Source: Bacteroidota bacterium (GTDB taxonomy: Bacteria; Bacteroidota; Bacteroidia; Chitinophagales; Chitinophagaceae). Taken from it: 64,000 nucleotides of DNA. This document shows, piece after piece, positions 54,336 to 63,948 of this stretch. Positions within the stretch are counted from its first letter, which is position 1. Every line of letters begins with the position of its first letter. The position numbers were made by a program, and so were the translations under genes. Under the pieces are notes generated by a model, which made no database searches, was not told where the DNA came from, and worked only from the letters and a program-made list of their open reading frames with translations. The stretch lies in NCBI GenBank assembly GCA_023417815.1, contig JAEZEI010000021.1, positions 218,335 through 282,334 on the forward strand, given 5' to 3'.

Positions 54336-55346
54336 TTAAAAGGTAGGACAAAGAGATTGCCTGTCCACATTATCCGGGTAAAAACCATACTTGATCAGAT
54401 TAAATTCCATTGCACCACGGTAATTATTAAAATTCTTCAGTGATGACATGGTAGCATCATAGCTGAAGGTGAACCGGATATTGCTGATCTCAAAACCAAC
54501 CATCGGGATCACCGCATCATTGTAACGGTAAAACGCTCCTGCGATAAGTTGCTTATCGCCTGCCTCAGAAAGATTGAAATGAGCAAACATACCTCCATTC
54601 AGTTCTGAGGATCCGGCCTGGTTTGTATAATATGCGTTTGGCTGAATGATCACATTTGGAGCCACTTTCAGGATGGCACTTGCAAAAGCGATATGGCGCA
54701 TCGGGATCGTACCATCATTGCTTTCATCTGCGAAGAATGTTTCGCGGGGCTTGTTTACATGATGAATGGAATAGCCCCCGTTTATGTATACATTCTCCTG
54801 AGGAAAATAAGCGTAGTTCATCCCAACCTGCATATCAAAATAACTCACATTATTATTGGTCAGCACCACCGATGTAGGAAGCGTATTGTCGAAGAACTTG
54901 CCATCAAACTGGTCCGGGAATTTCAGGTTCTCCTGGTTGATCCTCTTGTTTGCCCAGCCAAGGTTAAAACCGGCGCTTAACAAACTGCTGTTTCCCAGCA
55001 TCTGGTGATAGGCAACTGACCCGTATGCTTTTGTTGAACGCAGTGAACCTGCTCCTGCAACATCACTTAAGATCATCGCTCCCACGCCAAGCCAGCCATT
55101 CTCCAGCCTGTCGCGGAATAACTGGAAGTCTGCAAATCCACTTACTGTTTTATAAGGGGCCGACATAATATTACTGTACTGGTTCCTGAAATTCCCTCCT
55201 ATGCGGTAATCCGCATTAGGAATGAAACCAGTATTTGCCGGGTTGGTCGTTAACGGGGAATGAAAGAACTGCGAAAAATGCAGGTCTTGTGCGCACAGCA
55301 TTCCCGGCAGCAGAACAAAGGATAATATTTTTAAAAACTGCTTCAT
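54336..55346 (-). CDS. PorP/SprF family type IX secretion membrane protein
   Basis: 336 residues: signal peptide ending LCAQD, then LHFSQFFHSPLTTNPANTGF, the family N-terminus, and barrel strands to KYGFYPDN. Its ATG overlaps the stop of the large PKD gene in ATGA, tight coupling that marks that protein as its client. Mirrors the adhesin/PorP pair at 37956-43849. Confidence 0.92.
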   Translation of the reverse strand: MKQFLKILSFVLLPGMLCAQDLHFSQFFHSPLTTNPANTGFIPNADYRIGGNFRNQYSNIMSAPYKTVSGFADFQLFRDRLENGWLGVGAMILSDVAGAGSLRSTKAYGSVAYHQMLGNSSLLSAGFNLGWANKRINQENLKFPDQFDGKFFDNTLPTSVVLTNNNVSYFDMQVGMNYAYFPQENVYINGGYSIHHVNKPRETFFADESNDGTIPMRHIAFASAILKVAPNVIIQPNAYYTNQAGSSELNGGMFAHFNLSEAGDKQLIAGAFYRYNDAVIPMVGFEISNIRFTFSYDATMSSLKNFNNYRGAMEFNLIKYGFYPDNVDRQSLCPTF

Positions 55347-58300
55347 CGTAATAAGGTTATATCTCCTGTTTTGCGCAGTTTTTGTCCGTCGGTAAATTCA
55401 ACATCAAGGGTATAGCTATATACATCCATTGGTTGCAATTTTCCTTTGAATGTTCCATCCCAGCCCTGCCTTGGATCCTGGGTGCGGAACATGACCTGTC
55501 CCCACCGGTTGTAGATGGTCCAGTTCATTTTGCCTATCCCGAATCCCATTACGGAAACAATACTGTTCACGCCGAACTTACCCGGGGTGAATGCATTTGG
55601 TACATCCAGCAAAGGAAGTATCACTGCAGGCACATCAAGCCTTGCAGTATCAGTACATCCGGCAGCATTAAATGCTACCAGGGCTACATTAAATGTTCCT
55701 GTAGTATTGAACTGGTGAACAGGATCCCTGTCCGTTGAAGTGGTGCCATCACCAAAGTCCCACAGCCAGGCATTTGAATTCAATGACTGGTTTGTGAACT
55801 GGGTTGGTGTGTTTTCCTGCGGTGGATCCGGCGACCAGGTAAAGGCGGCTGTTGGTTTAGGATACACCCTGATCGTAAAGTAGGTGGTGTCTATAAGATT
55901 GCAGGTGTTTGGATCTGATGCAATCAGCCTGATGGTATAGGTTCCTTCATTGAAGGTATGCACCGGCTCAAATTCATTTGAAACCGGGCTGCCATCGCCA
56001 AAATCCCACTGAAAACCTGTTCCTGCAAGGGATTCATTTCCAAGTTGCACGGTATAAGGCGCACAACCCACCGAGTCAGTTGCGATCACCGCTTTTACCA
56101 ACGGGCTAATCCTTATGGTGTCTGAAAATTCCTGGGGGGCATTACAGAACTGATCATCTATTAAAGTGAGTTTAACTATATAGGTGCCGGGAGCAGCATA
56201 TTCGTGTATGCGTGGAGGTGAAAAACCGGCAGTGTCCAGAGGGCTGCCATCTCCATAATCCCAAATGAAGGAAGCAGGTCCAAATGTTGCTGCACCAGCA
56301 TTCGAAGTATTGGTGAACTGCATTCTCAGGCTTTCACAGGGCGCCAGTTTTTGCGACGTGAAAGAAACACCTGCAATATTATCACTGGCACGAATGGTGA
56401 TAAATGAAGTATCCCTGATATTGCATGTAGTGCTGTCTTCAGAGATCAGCATTACCGTATATGAACCAACGTTCGTGAAGGTATGAGATATCTGCGGTGA
56501 AGAGGTAACCTGGACCGGTGAACCATCTCCAAAATTCCAGTAATAGGTTTGTCCCTGTTGCAGCGAATCGCTGAAATTAATTTCCAGTGGAATGCACCCC
56601 AATGTATCGCCCGGAACTCCATTGATTGATGAGCGGATCTCTGATCCCACGCCGGCAAAATTCATTTCGATCTTTACTGCGGCTTCATTACAGCTCTGGC
56701 TTCCGTTCTGTGGCGACCATGTACCGGGTGTTGTCGGGAAGTTTCCACCGCCGAAACAATTGGCGCAAATTGCCTGGTAGATCACACCATTTTCATCAAA
56801 CCTGCTGGTTCCGCCGTCCACATGGTCCCCGGTTCCGCCGAACTGCCCGTAATGCGATCCAAATAACTGGCTTGATGCATTTTTTTCAAGTACAAAAAAG
56901 TAAAAATCTGCACCGTCTGCCGCAGGAATGCCGGGCAATGGTGAAACCTCCGGAAGGTTGGAGGTATTTCCCGAGGAATAATTCTGTTCGCTGTTGATAC
57001 CGCCTCCCCAGCCTGATACGTATACATTCTCACACCGGTCTACCAGAAATGCTACGGGTGAGATGTTTGGTTGCGGACCTGCGGTTCCGAATACCGTTGA
57101 ATATATATGCGCTGAAAGATCGGGCTGAAGTTTCGTTATGAACTGCCTGCTGCCCGGGTTGCTGTATGCCGCATTAAGTACGGGCCAGTTGCCGGTAGAT
57201 GTTCCCATGATATATGGAAATCCAGCCCTGTCGAACTTCAGGCCGTAGATCATATCTATCCCGGTCGTACCCTGGTAGGTTGTAGAAATGATCCCCGAAC
57301 CGTCTGGTAATAATTGTGTGATGAATCCGTCCGTCGGGCCACCCTGGAATGTTGGAGTCATTACACCACCACCAAGGCCCGGGAGAGTGGTTGATGTAGT
57401 ACCGCCGGCAATGTAAAGGTTACCGGTTATAGGATGGATGCTGGCTACAAAACATGCATCGTCACCGCTACCGCCAAAGAAAGTTCCAAAAAGCTGTGCA
57501 GACAGGTTCTGGTTGAATTTGAGGATGACACCATCCTGCCTGCCGCCGCCGAATGTTGCCTGGATGGGTGACCCGGCAGGCATTGGAAAATTTGATGACT
57601 GGGTGCAGGAAGCAAGAATGATATTTCCTGCATTGTCAAGGATCACTTCGCTGCGTGCATCATCGCCATAATTCCTGCGTGTTGCATCAGGTCCGCTGGG
57701 TGGTGTCCATTTCGGACGAATATTCACCCCGTCTGATGCTGAGCCGCCCATTTTTATGGAACCGATCATGGCAGTTCCGGAAGAATTCAGTTTGGTGATC
57801 ACAATATCATATCCACCACCCGGTCCTATCAATGGCCGGGTTACCGGGAAATTTGAAGAAGACGACCGTCCTGCAACAACCAGGTTGCCCTGGCCATCAG
57901 CGATCATACTATGGGGCTGCTCATTGCCGGAACCGCCGATATAGGTTGCATAAAGACGGTTAGAACCGTTTGGTGAGAAGCGGAAGATCGCAATATCGTA
58001 CCCTGCAAAATTGTCTTCATTGGAACCACCGCCAAATGCCGACTGAAATGCCCCGGGCGAGGTTGGATACCCGGAACCAAAAGCTATCCCACCGGCGAAA
58101 AAGCTGCCGTCGGGGCCGGGAGTAGCTGTATAGCCCCAGTTGTCTGCGGCACTTCCTGTAAATGTTGAAAATATCACCGACGGGTCGATCACAAGGGTTT
58201 GCGATGGATCATATTTCTTCACATTGAATGTTACCACGTTGTTCCTTACCTGGTAGTTAACGTCCACTTCTGCACGCTTCCCGGATAAAGACTGGTAGCT

Positions 58301-58921
58301 ATAAGGATATAATTCCTTCATCTCCCCAACAGGCGTGGTGATAATGAGTTCTTTATTCTTCACAGAAACCTGCGCACCGTCATATTGCAAGGCGATCATT
58401 GAAGGATTTCCTCCCGGGTGAATTATGAAATCATATTTCAGGTGATCGGTTGTAGAATAATATCGAAGGTCAATATTGGGATAGATATTCTTGTAGGTCA
58501 CAGCAGTGAAGATCCTGCAGTTCTCTGCCCATTTAGCAGGATCAGCTCCCAGGAAATAATTATTATAGGTAGGCAAAGGTTTGTCGGGTTGTGCCTTTGC
58601 GTTAGTACTACCGAGAAACTTTACCTTGTAGGCATGCGAGTTCAAAACAACCTGTTCCTTCAGCATATTCGGGCCATTGGAATGACCGTGAATTATTTCG
58701 CCCAGGTTCTTTATTTCATCTGCATTATGCATCAGCACCGTGAATCCCTTAGGCTCCAGGAAGAATGAACCGGTTTTGAAATCCCCGCGAAAATCTACAT
58801 TGGAATGCCACTGGCCTTTGTTCTCAACAAACTCCATCTGTGCAACGGAATGAAGAGGTGCAAGCAGGCCAGCGATCAGCAGAAGGTTGGCGAATATTGA
58901 ATAAAAACGTTTCAATCGCAA
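55343..58921 (-). CDS. Large secreted protein: DUF7948-like, SBBP propeller, PKD and CHU_C domains
   Basis: 1192 residues: signal peptide, N-terminal domain opening FVENKGQWHSNVDF, beta-propeller-like SBBP repeats about 260-680 (LYATYIGGSGNEQPHSM, GTFFGGSGDDACFV), then about four PKD-type repeats with YWNFGDGSP, WDYGDGSP, WDFGDGSP and WDFGDGTT, and a gliding-type C-terminal domain (VPNAFTPGKFGVNSIV, YNRWGQVMF, GWDGTFKG). Exported by the type IX system and probably surface bound. The PorP/SprF gene starts inside its stop. Confidence 0.92.
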   Translation of the reverse strand: MRLKRFYSIFANLLLIAGLLAPLHSVAQMEFVENKGQWHSNVDFRGDFKTGSFFLEPKGFTVLMHNADEIKNLGEIIHGHSNGPNMLKEQVVLNSHAYKVKFLGSTNAKAQPDKPLPTYNNYFLGADPAKWAENCRIFTAVTYKNIYPNIDLRYYSTTDHLKYDFIIHPGGNPSMIALQYDGAQVSVKNKELIITTPVGEMKELYPYSYQSLSGKRAEVDVNYQVRNNVVTFNVKKYDPSQTLVIDPSVIFSTFTGSAADNWGYTATPGPDGSFFAGGIAFGSGYPTSPGAFQSAFGGGSNEDNFAGYDIAIFRFSPNGSNRLYATYIGGSGNEQPHSMIADGQGNLVVAGRSSSSNFPVTRPLIGPGGGYDIVITKLNSSGTAMIGSIKMGGSASDGVNIRPKWTPPSGPDATRRNYGDDARSEVILDNAGNIILASCTQSSNFPMPAGSPIQATFGGGRQDGVILKFNQNLSAQLFGTFFGGSGDDACFVASIHPITGNLYIAGGTTSTTLPGLGGGVMTPTFQGGPTDGFITQLLPDGSGIISTTYQGTTGIDMIYGLKFDRAGFPYIMGTSTGNWPVLNAAYSNPGSRQFITKLQPDLSAHIYSTVFGTAGPQPNISPVAFLVDRCENVYVSGWGGGINSEQNYSSGNTSNLPEVSPLPGIPAADGADFYFFVLEKNASSQLFGSHYGQFGGTGDHVDGGTSRFDENGVIYQAICANCFGGGNFPTTPGTWSPQNGSQSCNEAAVKIEMNFAGVGSEIRSSINGVPGDTLGCIPLEINFSDSLQQGQTYYWNFGDGSPVQVTSSPQISHTFTNVGSYTVMLISEDSTTCNIRDTSFITIRASDNIAGVSFTSQKLAPCESLRMQFTNTSNAGAATFGPASFIWDYGDGSPLDTAGFSPPRIHEYAAPGTYIVKLTLIDDQFCNAPQEFSDTIRISPLVKAVIATDSVGCAPYTVQLGNESLAGTGFQWDFGDGSPVSNEFEPVHTFNEGTYTIRLIASDPNTCNLIDTTYFTIRVYPKPTAAFTWSPDPPQENTPTQFTNQSLNSNAWLWDFGDGTTSTDRDPVHQFNTTGTFNVALVAFNAAGCTDTARLDVPAVILPLLDVPNAFTPGKFGVNSIVSVMGFGIGKMNWTIYNRWGQVMFRTQDPRQGWDGTFKGKLQPMDVYSYTLDVEFTDGQKLRKTGDITLLR

Positions 58922-59014
58922 TTATTGATACAATTTACCGCATTAAAGCAATATAAACAGGATACGCATTCTGGCATGCCCAGGTTTAAACTTGCTTTAA
59001 CTAATTAAAGGAAA

Positions 59015-61054
59015 TCATGCTATTTTGCTCCAGAGCGTTTTTCCTTTATGCTGGCGAAGATGATTTTTTATCGGCAAATGCTCTGCCAATTCAAGGTCAG
59101 GATCCTGTTCCAGGATCTTTTCTGTTTCTGATCGAACTGTTTCCAGCATTACCTTATCCCGGACAATGTCTGCAAGCCGGAAATTCAGCATCCCGCTCTG
59201 CCGGGTTCCTTCCACTTCGCCGGGCCCGCGTAACTCAAGGTCCTTTTCCGCTATCCTGAAACCATCATTCGTTTCAACCATAATGGCCATCCGTTCCCGG
59301 GCATCTGCCGATATTTTCGGGCCCGTCAGCAAAATACAATAACTCTGTTCTGCTCCTCTTCCTACCCTTCCTCTTAACTGGTGCAACTGCGACAAACCAA
59401 ACTTTTCCGCGCTTTCAATCACCATCACCGAAGCATTAGGTACATTCACTCCCACCTCTATCACTGTTGTGCTCACCATGATATGGGTGTCGTGATGAAC
59501 AAAACGCTGCATGTTGGCATCTTTCAGATCCGGTGCCTGTCTTCCGTGAACCATACTTATCCAGTACCGGGGTTCCGGGAAGAACGACTTCACTTCTTCA
59601 TACCCCTTCATCAGGTTCTCATAATCCAGCTTGCTGCTTTCCTCGATTAATGGATATATAATATAGGCCTGCCGTCCCTTTGCGATCTCTTCTTTTATAA
59701 AATCCATTACCTGCGGCCGTGCATATTCATACCTGTGCACAGTGGTTACGGGTTTTCGTCCGGGCGGCAATTCGTCCATTATGCTATAATCAAGGTCACC
59801 GTAAGCAGTCAGGGCAAGGGTACGCGGAATCGGTGTGGCCGTCATCACCAGGATATGCGGGGGAAGCGAATTCTTCTTCCAGAGCTTTGCACGCTGCGCC
59901 ACACCAAACTTATGCTGTTCATCCACCACTGCGAATCCAAGGTTCCTGAAAATCACTTTTTCTTCGATCACCGCATGGGTGCCGACAAGGATATGAACAT
60001 CGCCTCTCTCGCATCCTGCAAGCACTTCCTTTCTTTGTTTTCCTGAAGTGGAACCGGTTAATATTTCAATATGTACATCCGTTCCTTCGAGCAACGGGGA
60101 AAGGGAATTATAATGCTGGCGTGCAAGTATCTCTGTTGGGGCCATCATTACGCTCTGGAATCCATTATCTGCTGCAATAAGCATACTTAATAAAGCAACA
60201 ATGGTTTTACCACTTCCGACATCTCCTTGCAGCAACCTGTTCATCTGCTTCCCGGAACCTGTATCCTTCCTGATCTCCTTCAGCACATTTTTCTGCGCAT
60301 TGGTAAGCGGGAATGGCAGGTATTCCTTAAAAAAAGTGTTGAACCTGTCGCCAACCTTTTCAAATGTCCAACCCTTACTGAATCGGTGCCTTTCATTCCT
60401 CAGCATGCTTATGCGAAGCTGGGAGAAAAAAAGTTCTTCGAATTTCAGCCTCCGCACGGCCTGGTCATAGGCCTGGGTATTTGCCGGGAAATGAATATCA
60501 CAGTAAGCTTTATATCGTGAAACGAGCCGATATCTTTTCAATACAGGAGCGGGAATATTTTCAGGGAGATCCGTTGGCTTTAAACGGGAGAATATATCGC
60601 GGGTGAATTTCCCGATGATCTTACCGTGAAGGCCGCGCGCCTTTAATTTCTCCGTGACAGGATAAACAGGCTCAAGATAACTTTTCCCTCCTGAAGCTGC
60701 AGGTGTGTATTCTTCCACTTCCGGATGCGCCATTTGAGGTCTCGACTGGAAGAAACCAAGCCGTCCGAAAACAATGAAGCGCTGCCCCGGTACCAGGAGT
60801 TTTTCCATATAGCTTATTCCCTGGAACCATACCATTTCAAGCACCCCGGTGTCATCTTTCAGGTAGGCCACCAGCCTGCGTGCACGCTTATCGCCCTGGA
60901 TCTCCTTTCGCGCCAGCACCCCGCTTACCTGGGCGTATTCCTGTGAAGGAGAAAGTGAAGAGATCTTATCAACTCTCGTTTTATCAACATGCCGTAAAGG
61001 AAAATATTCTACCAGGTCGCCAAACGTATGTAGATTCAGCTCCTTTCGAAGCAT
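59015..61054 (-). CDS. recG: ATP-dependent DNA helicase RecG, start uncertain
   Basis: Remodels stalled replication forks. 679 residues from ATG 61054: wedge OB domain, Walker A QGDVGSGKTIVAL, DExH box VVDEQHKFGVAQRA, TATPIPRTLALTAYGD, and QLRGRVGRG, C-terminal ELRGPGEVEGTRQSG. The frame stays open upstream to a TAG at 61139, and reads SSPIEYLTGISVQRGD, which is conserved RecG sequence, but there is no ATG, GTG or TTG there. The true start is therefore upstream at a rare codon, or a base is wrong. Confidence 0.93.
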   Translation of the reverse strand: MLRKELNLHTFGDLVEYFPLRHVDKTRVDKISSLSPSQEYAQVSGVLARKEIQGDKRARRLVAYLKDDTGVLEMVWFQGISYMEKLLVPGQRFIVFGRLGFFQSRPQMAHPEVEEYTPAASGGKSYLEPVYPVTEKLKARGLHGKIIGKFTRDIFSRLKPTDLPENIPAPVLKRYRLVSRYKAYCDIHFPANTQAYDQAVRRLKFEELFFSQLRISMLRNERHRFSKGWTFEKVGDRFNTFFKEYLPFPLTNAQKNVLKEIRKDTGSGKQMNRLLQGDVGSGKTIVALLSMLIAADNGFQSVMMAPTEILARQHYNSLSPLLEGTDVHIEILTGSTSGKQRKEVLAGCERGDVHILVGTHAVIEEKVIFRNLGFAVVDEQHKFGVAQRAKLWKKNSLPPHILVMTATPIPRTLALTAYGDLDYSIMDELPPGRKPVTTVHRYEYARPQVMDFIKEEIAKGRQAYIIYPLIEESSKLDYENLMKGYEEVKSFFPEPRYWISMVHGRQAPDLKDANMQRFVHHDTHIMVSTTVIEVGVNVPNASVMVIESAEKFGLSQLHQLRGRVGRGAEQSYCILLTGPKISADARERMAIMVETNDGFRIAEKDLELRGPGEVEGTRQSGMLNFRLADIVRDKVMLETVRSETEKILEQDPDLELAEHLPIKNHLRQHKGKTLWSKIA

Positions 61055-61182
61055 ATCACCCCGTTGAACGGAGATACCGGTAAGATATTCAATCGGAGAA
61101 CTGAGTATGTGAGCCGTCCTTTCTATCTCTGAATTTTCCTACAAATATAAACCTCTGCAAGGGCTGCAGAATATCACAGGAA

Positions 61183-62397
61183 TTATCCTTTTCCCGGCGA
61201 TTTCCTCCTGTAAAACTTCCTCCCTCGTGAGCCTCCGGTTTTCTGAGGATTGTAAGCAGGTACGGGACCAAGTCGTTCAGGCACTGTTCCCTTTGGAACT
61301 TCTTTCCCGATAAGCGTTTCTATAGCGTGAAATTTCCGCTGTTCCTTCTCATTAACGAGTGTATATGCTGAACCTTCGGCTGCAGCACGCGCTGTCCGCC
61401 CTATCCGGTGTACATAATCCTCACCATCGTGAGGTACATCAAAATTGATTACGAGGTCAATATTATCTATATCGATCCCCCTGCTTAATATATCTGTTGC
61501 TACCAGCACCGGTAATCTTCCACTCTTATATTGTATAAGTACATCCTCACGCTGATCCTGTTCAAGATCGCTGTGGATCTCGCCGGCTTTTATCCCGTTC
61601 CGCTTCATGTCGCGCGTAAGCTGTTTTACACTTAGCTTGCTGCTGCAGAATATCAGTACAGACCTGTAATCCTTTTCTTTCAGCAGGTGTAGAATCAATG
61701 GGATCTTTTGCTGATCATAGACCATGTAAGCCTGTTGAACGATCTTTTCATTAGGCTTGCTGATGGAGATATTGATCTCTGCCGGTTCCTTTAATATTTT
61801 CCTGGCAAGTTCCCTGATCTTCGGCGGCATGGTCGCGGAAAAAAGCAGGTTCTGTCTTTTAACGGGCAGGTGATCGATGATAAACATTATGTCATCAAAG
61901 AATCCCATGTCCAGCATCCTGTCTGCTTCATCAAGCACCAGGTATTGCAGGGCCTGTAGTTTTACATAGCCCATTTTTATGTGGCCCATCATTTTTCCGG
62001 GGGTGCAGATAACGATATCTGCTCCCATGCTTAAGCCTTTTTTCTCCTGTACGAAAGCATTTCCATCACCGCCACCATACACCGCCATGGAACTTATATT
62101 GGTGAAATATGAAAGCCCCTCCAGGTGCTGCGCGATCTGGATTGCAAGCTCCCGTGTGGGAACGATCACCATGGCGTTGATCATATCCTGGGGGTGCGGA
62201 GTGGTAATGATCCTGTTTATCAATGGTAAAAGGAATGCGGCGGTTTTTCCTGTGCCTGTCTGGGCACTGGCGATAACATCCTTTCCTTCAAGTACCAGGG
62301 GGATCACCTGTTGCTGAACGGGGGTGGGTACTTCGTATCCTGATGCTTCGATACCTTCCTGCAGGCGCTGATCGAAGCCAAATGAACTAAAATCCAA
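61183..62397 (-). CDS. DEAD-box RNA helicase
   Basis: 404 residues: Q motif, Walker A ASAQTGTGKTAAF, VLDEADRMLDMGF, SATMPP, and HRIGRTARA, with a short basic tail (RGRKFYRRKSPGKG) for RNA contact. Of the RhlE group by length and tail. Divergent from the cvfB-like gene. Confidence 0.93.
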   Translation of the reverse strand: MDFSSFGFDQRLQEGIEASGYEVPTPVQQQVIPLVLEGKDVIASAQTGTGKTAAFLLPLINRIITTPHPQDMINAMVIVPTRELAIQIAQHLEGLSYFTNISSMAVYGGGDGNAFVQEKKGLSMGADIVICTPGKMMGHIKMGYVKLQALQYLVLDEADRMLDMGFFDDIMFIIDHLPVKRQNLLFSATMPPKIRELARKILKEPAEINISISKPNEKIVQQAYMVYDQQKIPLILHLLKEKDYRSVLIFCSSKLSVKQLTRDMKRNGIKAGEIHSDLEQDQREDVLIQYKSGRLPVLVATDILSRGIDIDNIDLVINFDVPHDGEDYVHRIGRTARAAAEGSAYTLVNEKEQRKFHAIETLIGKEVPKGTVPERLGPVPAYNPQKTGGSRGRKFYRRKSPGKG

Positions 62398-62456
62398 TTG
62401 TTATTGTGGTTTATAAGGTGAAGATACATCAAAGAAGGCAGTGGCAGCCTCTTTGC

Positions 62457-62464
62457 TATCTTTG
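62457..62464 (+). promoter_or_regulatory. Putative -7 element for the CvfB-like gene
   Basis: TATCTTTG, exact TAnnTTTG match, 14 bases before the ATG at 62479. Confidence 0.4.
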
Positions 62465-62478
62465 AACAAACCCCGCTT

Positions 62479-63312
62479 ATGGTAGAAGTTGGAAAATATA
62501 ACAGGCTCAACGTTTTAAGGTTCACCGAATTCGGGGCCTACCTTGATGATGGCAAGGAAGGCATCTTGCTCCCCAAACGCTTCGTTCCACCAGGCACAAA
62601 AGAAGGAGACGCATTGGAAGTATTCATCTACCACGATAGCGAAGACAGGGTTATCGCCACCACGCAAAAACCCTATGGTGTTGCAGGCGACATATTAAAA
62701 TTACAGGTGGTAAGCACCACACCGCAGGGCGCATTCATGAACTGGGGATTGATGAAAGACATATTTGTACCCCGCTCGCAACAGATCTCACCTATGCGGC
62801 CAAAGGGTGAATATATGGTTAAGATCTATATCGATGAGCAGACAGGAAGAGTTGCCGCGACAGAGCGATTTGAAAATTCGCTTTCCAATGAGAATCTTTC
62901 AGTAAAAGTTTTGGAGGAAGTAGATCTTATTGTTTACCGGAGAACAGATATCGGTTATGTTGTCATCATCAACAATCAACATACCGGGGTGCTTCATCAT
63001 AATGAGATCTACCGCAACATTACCGAAGGCGACAGATTCCGCGGTTTCATAAAAAAGATCTATCCCGATAATAAGATCGATGTGGCTGCCGGCAAGCCCG
63101 GATATGGAAGGGTGGAAGATGAAACATCAAAGATCATGAGATTGCTGCATGAAAATGATGGCTATCTTCCCTATTACGACAAGTCGGATCCTGAAGAGAT
63201 CTACGATTTTTTCGGAATGAGCAAGAAGACCTTTAAAATGGCGATCGGAAATCTTTTCAAACAAAAAAAGATCACCCTGGAAAAGACCGGTATTCGCGCT
63301 GTGGATAATTGA
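62479..63312 (+). CDS. S1 RNA-binding protein, CvfB-like
   Basis: 277 residues: tandem S1-like beta barrels (FTEFGAYLDDGKEGILLPKR; GAFMNWGLMKDIFVPRSQQ; VVIINNQHTGVLHHNEIY) and a C-terminal winged helix (SKKTFKMAIGNLFKQKKI). Family known in Gram-positives for regulation of virulence and RNA turnover; role here unknown. Followed by the PAP2 gene after 15 bases. Confidence 0.9.
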   Translation: MVEVGKYNRLNVLRFTEFGAYLDDGKEGILLPKRFVPPGTKEGDALEVFIYHDSEDRVIATTQKPYGVAGDILKLQVVSTTPQGAFMNWGLMKDIFVPRSQQISPMRPKGEYMVKIYIDEQTGRVAATERFENSLSNENLSVKVLEEVDLIVYRRTDIGYVVIINNQHTGVLHHNEIYRNITEGDRFRGFIKKIYPDNKIDVAAGKPGYGRVEDETSKIMRLLHENDGYLPYYDKSDPEEIYDFFGMSKKTFKMAIGNLFKQKKITLEKTGIRAVDN

Positions 63313-63327
63313 TAAATCACCTCACCA

Positions 63328-63948
63328 ATGCAGTACAGGCCGGTAACTTTCAGCATTTTTTCCGTTCTTTTTGCCATCTTCCTGTTCCTTACTTACAGGG
63401 TTATGACTTTCGGGGTGTTACCTATGGATACCGCTATTGATGATGCCATAAATTTTCCACGGCACCATTCGTTATTTGAAACCGCAGCTGTAATAACCTG
63501 GCTGGGTTCAGGGAAATTCCTGGTGCCCGCCGTGATCCTGATGGCACTTATTTTCCTGTTCATTAACGGCAGAAAAAGTTATGCCTGGAAGGTTGTCCTG
63601 GTTTCTCTTTCCGGTTACGGGCTGGTTTACCTGGTCAAGCATCTTGTAAAAAGGGAAAGACCATCCTTTGCAGGTGATGATGCATCAGTATTCAGCTATC
63701 CCAGCGGGCACACTTTCACCGGCATGATGTTCTTTGGCCTGCTCTCTTATTTTGCCATACGGTATATGCACGGGCCTGCGCGGTGGCTGGTGATCAGTAT
63801 TGCCTTCATTCTCGCATTTTCCGTTGGCTTTTCCCGAATAATCCTTGAAGTGCATTATGCCAGCGATATCCTTGCTTCCTGGCTCCTTGGCACTATGTGG
63901 TTCATGCTGGCAGGATGGTTTTTGCGAATGCAATGGAGACGGGGATAG
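63328..63948 (+). CDS. PAP2-family membrane phosphatase
   Basis: 206 residues with about six TM helices and the tripartite phosphatase motif: KHLVKRERP, PSGHTFTGM and SRIILEVHYASD (catalytic His in each). Dephosphorylates a lipid phosphate such as undecaprenyl pyrophosphate or phosphatidic acid; which is not known. Confidence 0.93.
   Translation: MQYRPVTFSIFSVLFAIFLFLTYRVMTFGVLPMDTAIDDAINFPRHHSLFETAAVITWLGSGKFLVPAVILMALIFLFINGRKSYAWKVVLVSLSGYGLVYLVKHLVKRERPSFAGDDASVFSYPSGHTFTGMMFFGLLSYFAIRYMHGPARWLVISIAFILAFSVGFSRIILEVHYASDILASWLLGTMWFMLAGWFLRMQWRRG

Noticed and set aside
61089..61271. 60-codon ORF between recG and the DEAD-box gene
   Set aside because: Overlaps both the conserved upstream recG frame and the 3' end of the helicase gene in another frame.
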